The translations under genes and the position numbers were made by a program. The notes beneath the pieces were generated by a model. That model searched no databases and was not told the DNA's origin. It saw only the letters and a list, made by a program, of their open reading frames with translations. From Acidimicrobiaceae bacterium (GTDB lineage Bacteria > Actinomycetota > Acidimicrobiia > Acidimicrobiales > Ilumatobacteraceae), in contig PMCN01000276.1 in the NCBI GenBank assembly GCA_003154135.1, forward strand, positions 9,572 through 22,991: a stretch of 13,420 bases of DNA. The letters are read 5' to 3'. This document shows, piece after piece, positions 7,886 to 13,420 of the stretch. Numbering within the stretch: position 1 is the first letter of the stretch; each line of letters begins with the position of its first letter.

Positions 7886-9145
7886 TCAGCCGAGATCGAA
7901 CAGGTCGCGCACCGCGGCGGCGTTGCGCTCGCCCTGGGGGCTCCCTGCGTCGTCCTTCAACCGCACCGACATGTGGTGCAGCAGCTTGGCCACGATGCCC
8001 TTGGTGAGCGCGTCGACGGCGTCGCGCTGAGCGGGGTCGAGCGACGAGAGCCGGTTGCCGAAGCGGTCGAGCTCGCCCTGGCGCACGGACTCCGACTTCT
8101 CGTGCAGCTGGGCCACGAGCGGTGCAGCCTGACGGGCAGTCACCTCGAGACCGAAGCGCTCGACCTCTTCCTGGACGATCGCGTACACGTGCGTTGCCTC
8201 GACGGCGCGCTGCGCGAGGCCGCGAGCCGCCCAGTCGCGCAGATCGTCGAGGTTGAGCAGCGTGACGTCGCCGGCCGACTCGACGTCGACTGCAACGTCG
8301 CGAGGCACGGCGATGTCGACCACGAGCAACGGCGTGCCGACGTCGCGGCGCGCAGCCTCGACGAGGTCGCGATGGATGATGACCGACCCGGAACCGGTGC
8401 ACGTGAGCAACACGTCGACCTCGCCGAGCGCCGAGCCGAGCTCGCTGAACGGCACGACTCGGCCGCCCACGCGCTGCGCCAAGTGGTGGGCGCGCGATTC
8501 GGTGCGGTTGGTGACCACGATGTCGGTGGCGCCGGCACCCACGAGCGCGAGCGCGACACCCTCGCCCATCTCGCCGGCACCGACCACGAGCACGCGGCGG
8601 CCGGCGAGCGACCCGAGGCGCTCGTGCGCCATGTCGACCGCGGCGTGGCTGACCGACGCCGTGTGCTTGCCGATGCCGGTCTCGGTGCGAGCGCGCTTGC
8701 CCGTCTCGAGCGCATGGCGGAACAACAGGTTCAGCGTGGCGCGTGCGCCGCCTTCCGCCTGTGCGGCCTCCCAGGCGCCGCGCACCTGGCCGAGGATCTC
8801 GCTCTCACCGAGCACCGCCGACTCGAGCCCCGACGCCACCTCGAACAGGTGGGCAACGGCTGCGTCGTCGTGCTGGCTGTACAGGTGCGGGTGCAGGTCG
8901 TCGGGCTGCAGCCCGCTGAGCTCGCAGAAGAAGTCGCGGATGTCGGCGTACGCACCGTGGAAGCGCTCGGCCACTGCGTACACCTCGGTGCGGTTGCACG
9001 TGCTGAGCACCGCTGCCTCGCGGATGTTGGCGCGGCTGACCAGCCCGGTGATGACCTTGCCCAGCTCGTCGGGTGCGACCGCGACGCGCTCGAGGAGGTC
9101 GATGGGGCCGGTGCGATGGTTGACACCGATGACCACGATGCTCAT
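7886..9145 (-). CDS. hemA: Glutamyl-tRNA reductase
   Basis: HemA reduces glutamyl-tRNA(Glu) to glutamate-1-semialdehyde with NADPH, the first and usually rate-limiting step of the C5 tetrapyrrole route. The 419-residue protein is of normal length. The catalytic domain has IGVNHRTGP (6-14) and STCNRTEVY with nucleophile C50; H99 precedes the FEVASGLESAVLGESEILGQV region (101-121). The NADPH-binding Rossmann domain has VLVVGAGEMG (185-194) and VTNRT, and DIAVPRDV follows. The C-terminal helices (about 320-410) form the dimerisation domain. The ATG at 9145 is 12 bp after the rex stop, with an AGGGTGGG element overlapping that stop as a plausible ribosome binding site. hemL, which acts next, is not in the window. 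Confidence 0.97.
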   Translation of the reverse strand: MSIVVIGVNHRTGPIDLLERVAVAPDELGKVITGLVSRANIREAAVLSTCNRTEVYAVAERFHGAYADIRDFFCELSGLQPDDLHPHLYSQHDDAAVAHLFEVASGLESAVLGESEILGQVRGAWEAAQAEGGARATLNLLFRHALETGKRARTETGIGKHTASVSHAAVDMAHERLGSLAGRRVLVVGAGEMGEGVALALVGAGATDIVVTNRTESRAHHLAQRVGGRVVPFSELGSALGEVDVLLTCTGSGSVIIHRDLVEAARRDVGTPLLVVDIAVPRDVAVDVESAGDVTLLNLDDLRDWAARGLAQRAVEATHVYAIVQEEVERFGLEVTARQAAPLVAQLHEKSESVRQGELDRFGNRLSSLDPAQRDAVDALTKGIVAKLLHHMSVRLKDDAGSPQGERNAAAVRDLFDLG

Positions 9146-9157
9146 GCCAGGCCCACC

Positions 9158-9850
9158 CTACGCGCTCGCCGACCGCTGCGTGCTGCCGGGCACGACGTGG
9201 ATGGAGCCACCCGCACGACGCTGTTCGTGGTAGCTGAGGATCTGCAGCTCCACGGCGAGGTCGACCTTGCGCACCTCGATGGCCCGCGGCACCGACAGCA
9301 CGGTGGGCGCGAAGTTGAGGATGCTGGTGACGCCGGCGCGCACCAGACGGTCGGCAGCGTCCTGGGCCGCCGTGCCCGGCGTGGCGATGACGCCGATGTT
9401 GACCCGCTTGGTGGCGACGATCTGGGGGAGCTCGTCGATGTGGCGCACGCGGGTGCCACCCAGCACGGTGCCCACCTTGGCCTCGTCGATGTCGACGATG
9501 CCGGCCACGGGGAAGCCGCGCTCGCCGAACCCGCCGTAGCCGGCAAGGGCCTGGCCGAGGTTGCCGGCACCGACGATGACGACCGGCCAGTCGTGCGTGA
9601 GACCGAGCTCGCGGCGGATCTGGTAGACGAGGTAGCCCACCTCGTACCCGACACCACGGGTGCCGTAGCTGCCGAGGTAGCTGAGGTCCTTGCGCACCTT
9701 CGCCGCATTGACGCCCGCCAATTCGGCGAGTCGCTCGCTGGAGATGCTCTCCACGCGCTCGTCGGCCTGCTCGCCGAGGATGCGCAGATAGACGGGAAGT
9801 CGTGAGACGGTGGCATCAGGGATGCGTCGGCGTGCGCGGTCGGGGGCCAT
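9158..9850 (-). CDS. rex: Redox-sensing transcriptional repressor Rex
   Basis: Rex is a homodimeric repressor that binds DNA when NAD+ is high and releases it when NADH is high; in Streptomyces it controls respiratory genes and its own rex-hemACD operon. From the ATG at 9850 the protein has 230 residues. A winged helix (about 10-75) includes IPDATVSRLPVYLR, AGVNAAKVRKDLSYLGSYGTRGVGY. The dinucleotide-binding domain has VVIVGAGNLGQAL (90-102) and the acidic end of beta-2 in VDID, followed by GVIATPGTAAQ and ILNFAPTVLSVP, all strongly Rex-like. The C-terminal ELQILSYHEQRR is the domain-swapped helix. An ATG seven codons upstream (9871) is possible, but it abuts the predicted operator and lies upstream of the best -10, so the downstream start is preferred. 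Confidence 0.95.
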   Translation of the reverse strand: MAPDRARRRIPDATVSRLPVYLRILGEQADERVESISSERLAELAGVNAAKVRKDLSYLGSYGTRGVGYEVGYLVYQIRRELGLTHDWPVVIVGAGNLGQALAGYGGFGERGFPVAGIVDIDEAKVGTVLGGTRVRHIDELPQIVATKRVNIGVIATPGTAAQDAADRLVRAGVTSILNFAPTVLSVPRAIEVRKVDLAVELQILSYHEQRRAGGSIHVVPGSTQRSASA

Positions 9851-9860
9851 ACCGTCGACA

Positions 9861-9889
9861 ACGTTAGGCATTCGTGCACACGTTCACAA
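9861..9889 (-). promoter_or_regulatory. Predicted promoter of the rex-hemACD operon
   Basis: On the minus strand TTGTGA (9889-9884) and TAACGT (9866-9861) are separated by exactly 17 bp, and the ATG at 9850 starts 10 nt after the -10. No Shine-Dalgarno precedes that ATG, so the transcript is probably leaderless or nearly so. Confidence 0.55.
9872..9889. promoter_or_regulatory. rex: Rex operator (ROP-like site)
   Basis: Read on the minus strand, TTGTGAA-CGTG-TGCACGA matches the Rex operator TTGTGAAnnnnTTCACAA perfectly in one half-site and 5 of 7 in the other. It overlaps the -35 and spacer of the predicted rex promoter, where a bound repressor would block RNA polymerase. The site also lies in the 95-bp gap shared with the divergent membrane-protein gene. 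Confidence 0.75.
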
Positions 9890-9932
9890 AGCCGACAGGG
9901 TTGGAGTTGGGTGTGACGCGGGCGACACCCCC

Positions 9933-9938
9933 TACGCT
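9933..9938 (+). promoter_or_regulatory. Putative -10 element for the divergent membrane protein gene
   Basis: TACGCT is followed by 7 nt and the ATG at 9946. There is no ribosome binding site, so leaderless transcription is likely. No clear -35 was found. This spacing also supports the 9946 start over an in-frame ATG at 9874. Confidence 0.45.
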
Positions 9939-9945
9939 GCCCACG

Positions 9946-10701
9946 ATGAATGCCGCGCTCGCAGCTGCTGCCGCACTCGTCGCGGTGGCCTTCGCGCTCA
10001 GCACTCTCGACCGCTGGTTGCGGCGGCGGCGGCCCCACGAACTGGCGTGGACCATCTCGTTGGCGCTGTTCGCGGTGGGCTCGTCGGCGTTGTGGTGGGC
10101 CGCAGCCGACGGCTGGAGCCTGGCCGCGTTCCGCATCTTCTACACGGCGGGCGCGGTGCTCAACGTGCCGTGGCTCGCGCTCGGCACGGTGTACCTGCTG
10201 GCCGGCGAGCGAGTGGGCCACCGGGTGCGCTGGTGGCTCGTCGGCCTCAGCGGCTTCGCGGTCGGCGTGGTCTGCTTCTCCGCCACGCGCACCGGGGTGA
10301 GCGGCTCCGAGCTGCCCACGGGCAAGGACGTGTTCGGCATCGCGCCGCGCGTGCTGGCCGCAGTGGGCTCGGGGGTGGCCGCACTGGTCATCATCGTCGG
10401 CGCGCTGTGGAGCGCGTGGCGCGTGTGGCGCGGTCGCGTGCCGTCGATGGGCGTAGCCCGCACCGTCTCCAAGCCGGGCCGGCTCGTGGCCGGCAACGTG
10501 CTCATCGCCGTCGGCACGCTCGTGCTCAGCGCCAGCGGCACGCTGGCCGGCCGTCTGGGCAAGGATCGGGCGTTCGCGCTCACCCTGCTCGTGGGCATCA
10601 GCGTGCTCTTCGTGGGGTTCCTCGTGGCCTCGGCACCGCCGCGCCGGGTGGCGTCAGGCCAGGCTGCGCCGCAACAGCTTGCCGCTGACGTTGCGGGGTA
10701 G
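9946..10701 (+). CDS. Seven-helix integral membrane protein, function unknown
   Basis: A 251-residue protein I do not recognise. Hydrophobic segments suggest seven transmembrane helices at about 3-20, 34-54, 60-84, 95-114, 132-155, 180-202 and 208-228, with Arg-rich loops after helix 1 (RWLRRRRPHE), after helix 3 (GERVGHRVR) and after helix 5 (WRVWRGR), which by the positive-inside rule puts those loops in the cytoplasm and the N-terminus outside. No transporter, kinase or enzyme motif is evident. The gene is divergent from rex and shares its 95-bp intergenic region, so Rex could influence it. Its 3' end overlaps the convergent acyl-CoA ligase by 48 bp; the hydrophilic tail after residue 230 is encoded mostly in that overlap. 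A small regulatory or respiratory accessory role is possible but unsupported. Confidence 0.75.
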   Translation: MNAALAAAAALVAVAFALSTLDRWLRRRRPHELAWTISLALFAVGSSALWWAAADGWSLAAFRIFYTAGAVLNVPWLALGTVYLLAGERVGHRVRWWLVGLSGFAVGVVCFSATRTGVSGSELPTGKDVFGIAPRVLAAVGSGVAALVIIVGALWSAWRVWRGRVPSMGVARTVSKPGRLVAGNVLIAVGTLVLSASGTLAGRLGKDRAFALTLLVGISVLFVGFLVASAPPRRVASGQAAPQQLAADVAG

Positions 10702-12147
10702 CTCGTCGACGAAGAGGATCTTCGACGGGCACTTGTAGCGCGCCAGGTGATCGAGGCACCACGACACCAACGTGTCCTCGTGCGCGGTGGCGCCCTGCTC
10801 GAGCACCACGAACGCCTTCACGGCCTCGCCGGTGTGCGGGTGGGGCACGCCCACCACGCCCACCTCGCGCACGTCGGGGTGCTCCATCAGCACGTCCTCC
10901 ACCTCGGCCGGGAAGACGTTGAAGCCGCTGACGATGATGAGGTCCTTGGCACGGTCGACGAGGTAGAGGTAGCCGTCGTCGTCGGTGACCGCGATGTCGC
11001 CGGTGCGCAGCCAGCCGTCGGCGGTGAGCACCTTGGCGGTGGCCTCCGGCTCGTCGAGGTAGCCCTGGAACACGTTGGGACCCTTCACCCACACCTCGCC
11101 CGAGTCGCCTTGCAGCGCGTCGTCGCCGTGCTCGTCGACGAGGCGCACCTGGACGCCGTCGAGCACCTTGCCCACCGAGCCCACCCTTTGGGGCAAGCCC
11201 GACGACGACGTGACCACGGGTGACGCCTCGGTGAGGCCATAGCCCTCGAGCAAGGTGACACCGAAGCGCTCCTTGAGGTGGCGCATGGCTTCCTCGGGCA
11301 TCTTCGCTGCGCCGGTGAGCGCGAGGCGCACGGTGGCGAAGCTGTCGGCCGGCGCCTCGTCGAAGTGGCTGAACGACAGCCACATGGGCGGCGCGCCGGG
11401 GATGACCGTGACGCTGCGCTCGCGGATGGTGTCGAGCGCGGTCGAGGGGTCGAAGCGCTGCACCAGCACCACGGTCGCGCCGCGGTACAGGCTGAGCCCG
11501 AGCACCACGTTGAGCCCGAAGATGTGGAACATCGGCAGCACGCCGTAGACGACATCGCCTTCCCGCGTGCCCTCGTTGGCCGAGCGGCCCTGCTCGAGGT
11601 TGGATTGGAGGTTGCCGTGGCTGAGCATCGCCGCGCGGGGCGACCCCGCAGTGCCGCTGGTGAAGATGAGCGCGGCCAGGTGGTCGGGTTCGACCTCGAT
11701 GGTGGCCATCGGCTCGGCGCTGAGCAGCTCGTCGAACATCAGGTCGGCACCTGCCACCGTGTCGTGCTCGGTGGCCACGACGTGCTCGACCGTGGGCAGC
11801 GCGGCGCGGTCGATGAGCGACCACGCATGTGCGGCCGACGGTTCGACCACGACCACCTTCGCCCCCACCGTGAGCACCTCGCGCTCGATCTCGGGTGCTG
11901 GGCTGGCGGGGTTGAGCGGCACCGTCACCGCGCCGAGGCCGAGCGCGGCGAGGTAGAGGTCGACGAAGTAGCGGCCGTTGCTGCACAGGAGAGCGACGCG
12001 GTCGCCCTGCTGCACACCGAGGCGGGCGAGGCCGCCGCGCACGTGCTCGACCTGGTCGCGCAGGGCGCCATAGGTGGTGGGGTGGCCGCGGCTGATGACG
12101 GCCACGCGATCGGCCGGATGCGGGTCGATGATGTGCGCGAGATTCAC
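10654..12147 (-). CDS. AMP-forming acyl-CoA ligase (FadD-like)
   Basis: A 497-residue adenylate-forming enzyme predicted to activate a fatty or other carboxylic acid to acyl-AMP and then acyl-CoA. Core motifs are in order: A3 P-loop FTSGTAGSPRAAMLSH (162-177), A4-like LPMFHIFGLN (204-213), A5 EGYGLTEASP (301-310), A7 GWLRTGD (378-384), A8 hinge YLVDRAKDLIIVSGFNVFPAEVE (395-417) and the A10 catalytic Lys K490 in NVSGKLLRR. Length is typical of medium/long-chain ligases. In A3 the usual PKG is PRA, so the P-loop Lys is replaced by Arg; the catalytic Lys is intact, so activity is expected. A GTG start at 12147 is used, with AGGGGG upstream. Substrate chain length cannot be read from sequence alone. 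The 3' end overlaps the convergent membrane-protein gene. Confidence 0.9.
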   Translation of the reverse strand: MNLAHIIDPHPADRVAVISRGHPTTYGALRDQVEHVRGGLARLGVQQGDRVALLCSNGRYFVDLYLAALGLGAVTVPLNPASPAPEIEREVLTVGAKVVVVEPSAAHAWSLIDRAALPTVEHVVATEHDTVAGADLMFDELLSAEPMATIEVEPDHLAALIFTSGTAGSPRAAMLSHGNLQSNLEQGRSANEGTREGDVVYGVLPMFHIFGLNVVLGLSLYRGATVVLVQRFDPSTALDTIRERSVTVIPGAPPMWLSFSHFDEAPADSFATVRLALTGAAKMPEEAMRHLKERFGVTLLEGYGLTEASPVVTSSSGLPQRVGSVGKVLDGVQVRLVDEHGDDALQGDSGEVWVKGPNVFQGYLDEPEATAKVLTADGWLRTGDIAVTDDDGYLYLVDRAKDLIIVSGFNVFPAEVEDVLMEHPDVREVGVVGVPHPHTGEAVKAFVVLEQGATAHEDTLVSWCLDHLARYKCPSKILFVDELPRNVSGKLLRRSLA

Positions 12148-12157
12148 TGGACGTGGC

Positions 12158-12180
12158 CCCCTCTGCCGACAGCGATGTTA
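12158..12180 (-). promoter_or_regulatory. Putative -10 and ribosome binding site of the acyl-CoA ligase gene
   Basis: TAACAT (12180-12175) could be the -10, with a start point near 12168. AGGGGG (12163-12158) lies 10 nt before the GTG at 12147. Unlike several neighbours, this gene appears to have a short leader with a Shine-Dalgarno. Confidence 0.4.
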
Positions 12181-12212
12181 CCCGCCGGTCACCGCCGCAC
12201 GCGACCTCGGGT

Positions 12213-12296
12213 TCAGAGGCGCATCAACGAGAAGATCCCGGCCGCGAGGATGGCCGCGAGCAGGAGGCCGAGGGTGAGCGTGGTGGCCGGGCGCAT
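12213..12296 (-). CDS. 27-residue single-helix membrane microprotein
   Basis: A short ORF of 28 codons including stop encodes MRPATTLTLGLLLAAILAAG followed by IFSLMRL. It is a positively charged N-terminus, one hydrophobic helix (about 5-24) and a short Arg-containing tail, a pattern typical of small membrane proteins. It has no recognised family. The case for expression is its position in an otherwise empty 203-bp gap, and a TAGCGT hexamer (12308-12303) six nt before the ATG, giving a leaderless transcript. It lies between the DUF62 gene and the acyl-CoA ligase, all on the same strand. It could equally be a chance ORF in GC-rich DNA. Confidence 0.5.
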   Translation of the reverse strand: MRPATTLTLGLLLAAILAAGIFSLMRL

Positions 12297-12302
12297 GGCT
12301 CC

Positions 12303-12308
12303 ACGCTA
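12303..12308 (-). promoter_or_regulatory. Putative -10 element of the microprotein gene
   Basis: TAGCGT on the minus strand, 6 nt before the ATG at 12296, with no ribosome binding site at a workable distance. The hexamer is identical to the one before the gene at 2036. Confidence 0.4.
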
Positions 12309-12350
12309 TCGACCACGTGCCGCAGCACCGGCGTCGCCCGCAGCACCGCG

Positions 12351-13229
12351 TCAGCGAGTCGGTCGGAGCGTGACCGGGCTGGTGGTGCCCTGGCCACGGT
12401 CGCCCTCGGGCAATGGCGCCACCACCACCTGATCGGTGGGCACGAGCGCCAGCTCCTCGGCCGCCGATCGCCGGTCGAGCACCAGCGAGAGCATGCCGTA
12501 CGGATCGACCACCAGACCCACCGATCCTGCTCCGAGGAGGCCGATGTGCTCGACACGTTCGGCCACCCGGGTGATGTCGCCCGCACTCACCTGCACGCGC
12601 TGGCCCTCGGCGAGCGCCCACGGCGCCACGTCGTCGAGACCGATGTTGAGCTGACAGTTGCCGAAGTGATCGATCCACAGCACCTCGGCGGCCACACCTC
12701 CGCCGGCGGCTTCGCGGGGCAGCGGCACGACGCCGGGCAGCAGGGTGTCGGCGTCGACCTCCTCACCGAGCGTGGCGAGATCGACCCCGTTGCACAGATG
12801 CGCGGCCACGGGCGCGAGCACGTCGCGTGTGGGCCACGCGCCACCGGCAGTGGCGAGATGGAACGTCGCGTCGACGAGCAGCACCGCCCGCTCGGCCCCG
12901 CCGGCCATCGCCACCGCGGGAGCAAGGAGGCCGTTGTCGGGGCCGACGAGCACGCCCTCGCCGCCTGCCACCTCGATGGCCACCAGCGGACGGCGGCTCT
13001 GCGGGCCGGCGTCGACCGAGGCGAGCACCACGCCCGAGGGCACGTAGCCGATGGCACGAGCCAGCGCCAGACTGCCCGCGCGCACGTCGTAGGGGGCGAC
13101 GTGGTGGGTGAGGTCGACGACGGTGACGTGGGGCGCGAGGTCGCGCACGATGGACTTCACGACACCGACCGCCTCGTCGGCAACACCCAGGTCGCTGAGG
13201 AACGAGATGGTGTCGAAACGGCGGCCCAT
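12351..13229 (-). CDS. SAM hydroxide adenosyltransferase-like protein (DUF62 family)
   Basis: Family members split S-adenosylmethionine to adenosine and methionine using water; relatives use chloride or fluoride. The 292-residue protein has the two-domain layout: ISFLSDLG (8-15), VVDLTHHVAPYDVRAGSLAL (37-56), ASVDAGPQSRR (70-80), LVGPDNGLL (94-102), then the C-terminal barrel with VLWIDHFGNCQLNI (183-196). Two catalytic positions match the archaeal enzyme's Asp68 and Arg75 (here D73 and R80). The third, His127 of the TFHGRD motif, aligns without gaps to P133 in GAWPTRD; an alternative alignment would use H124 and require a ten-residue insertion. Activity is therefore uncertain. The ATG at 13229 is chosen because an upstream extension would pass through a terminator hairpin. 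TAGCTT 8 nt upstream supports a leaderless start. Confidence 0.85.
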   Translation of the reverse strand: MGRRFDTISFLSDLGVADEAVGVVKSIVRDLAPHVTVVDLTHHVAPYDVRAGSLALARAIGYVPSGVVLASVDAGPQSRRPLVAIEVAGGEGVLVGPDNGLLAPAVAMAGGAERAVLLVDATFHLATAGGAWPTRDVLAPVAAHLCNGVDLATLGEEVDADTLLPGVVPLPREAAGGGVAAEVLWIDHFGNCQLNIGLDDVAPWALAEGQRVQVSAGDITRVAERVEHIGLLGAGSVGLVVDPYGMLSLVLDRRSAAEELALVPTDQVVVAPLPEGDRGQGTTSPVTLRPTR

Positions 13230-13237
13230 GAGCGGCC

Positions 13238-13243
13238 AAGCTA
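13238..13243 (-). promoter_or_regulatory. Putative -10 element of the DUF62 gene
   Basis: TAGCTT on the minus strand is followed by 8 nt and the ATG at 13229. It lies just downstream of the terminator T-run, which suggests the gene has its own promoter independent of the upstream transcript. Confidence 0.42.
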
Positions 13244-13259
13244 GCCCCGGACAGGTGCG

Positions 13260-13307
13260 AAAAAACGTAGAGGGCCGATGCCAACCCCCCGATGGCACCA
13301 GCCCTCT
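13260..13307 (-). terminator. Intrinsic terminator
   Basis: On the minus strand AGAGGGC and GCCCTCT (13307-13301 and 13275-13269) form a perfect 7-bp outer stem, with a further TGCCA/TGGCA pairing inside, followed after three bases by six T (13265-13260). This is the strongest rho-independent terminator in the window. It ends a minus-strand transcript that comes from the right and contains no convincing coding sequence within the window. Confidence 0.7.
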
Positions 13308-13420
13308 CCGGCGCAGCCCTTGCGGGGCGCGACACCCGGGTGACGAATCACTCGGATTCGGTCTTGCGACCGAGCCGAAGGATAGGCACACATCCACCCC
13401 TGAGAAAAGAGTCACACCAA
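13308..13420 (-). ncRNA. Possible structured RNA or leader upstream of the terminator
   Basis: No convincing gene is seen in these 113 bases. On the minus strand there are two hairpins with GCAA tetraloops: a 6-bp TCGGTC/GACCGA stem (13373-13358), and a CCC/GGG plus GCGC/GCGC stem with a two-base bulge (13330-13311). A CGAATC/GATTCG stem (13360-13344) overlaps the first and excludes it. Together with the adjoining terminator this looks like the 3' part of a small RNA, or a leader that can fold in alternative ways. No known family was recognised, and the 5' end may lie outside the window. Confidence 0.35.

Noticed and set aside
6692..9805. Very long plus-strand open frame (1037 codons) opposite rex-hemA-hemC
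   Set aside because: It is antisense to four securely identified genes, is rich in Arg, Gly, His and Ala with no recognisable domain, and is the usual by-product of strong GC bias at third codon positions.
12321..12348. Two 10-bp direct repeats (CGCAGCACCG) with an 18-bp period
   Set aside because: Only two copies, in GC-rich sequence, with no further structure; probably chance.
13230..13415. N-terminal extension of the DUF62 protein to 13415
   Set aside because: It would be translated through a terminator hairpin and T-run, and family members begin close to the ISFLSDLG-type strand, which matches the ATG at 13229.
13308..13420. c-di-AMP (ydaO-type), SAM, cobalamin or glycine riboswitch, tRNA, SRP RNA
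   Set aside because: A CCGAATCCG string and GCAA loops are suggestive, but the conserved cores of these RNAs could not be found in order, and no tRNA T-arm or SRP domain is present.

Overview
This is a GC-rich window with dense, short-spaced genes. The hem genes and the rex-hemA-hemC-hemD order are typical of Actinobacteria. Several start codons lack a Shine-Dalgarno sequence but have a TAnnnT hexamer 6-10 nt upstream, which suggests leaderless transcripts. The gene types would fit an acidimicrobial actinobacterium, but the lineage is inference; no 16S or other marker is present.

Layout, left to right: (1) 1-395 minus, the N-terminal third of hemB, cut by the window edge. (2) 435-1988 plus, a diguanylate cyclase with a TPR-like helical sensor region, divergent from hemB. 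(3) 2036-3241 plus, a single-pass membrane protein with Ig-like modules. (4) 3281-3823 minus, a GNAT acetyltransferase. (5) 3835-6222 minus, a large secreted beta-propeller protein with Ig-like C-terminal domains. (6) 6268-9850 minus, the redox/heme operon rex-hemA-hemC-hemD, with genes overlapping or separated by 3-12 bp. (7) 9946-10701 plus, a seven-helix membrane protein of unknown function, divergent from rex. (8) 10654-12147 minus, an acyl-CoA ligase of the AMP-forming family. (9) 12213-12296 minus, a 27-residue single-helix microprotein. (10) 12351-13229 minus, a SAM hydroxide adenosyltransferase-like (DUF62) protein. (11) 13260-13420 minus, a structured stretch ending in an intrinsic terminator, possibly the 3' part of a non-coding RNA.

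Functionally, HemA (glutamyl-tRNA to glutamate-1-semialdehyde), HemB (ALA to porphobilinogen), HemC (to hydroxymethylbilane) and HemD (to uroporphyrinogen III) are early tetrapyrrole steps. Rex senses NADH/NAD+, and a good match to its operator overlaps the -35 region of the rex promoter, so heme supply is probably tied to redox state. Four unrelated genes (c-di-GMP signalling, two envelope proteins, an acetyltransferase) lie between hemD and hemB, which are adjacent in many actinobacteria.

No mobile elements, CRISPR arrays, tRNA or rRNA genes were found, and no clearly new multi-gene system is evident. The points most worth a second look are the Rex operator/promoter and start choice, the apparent loss of the catalytic histidine in the DUF62 protein, the terminator-ended structured RNA, the leaderless microprotein, and the split heme cluster.
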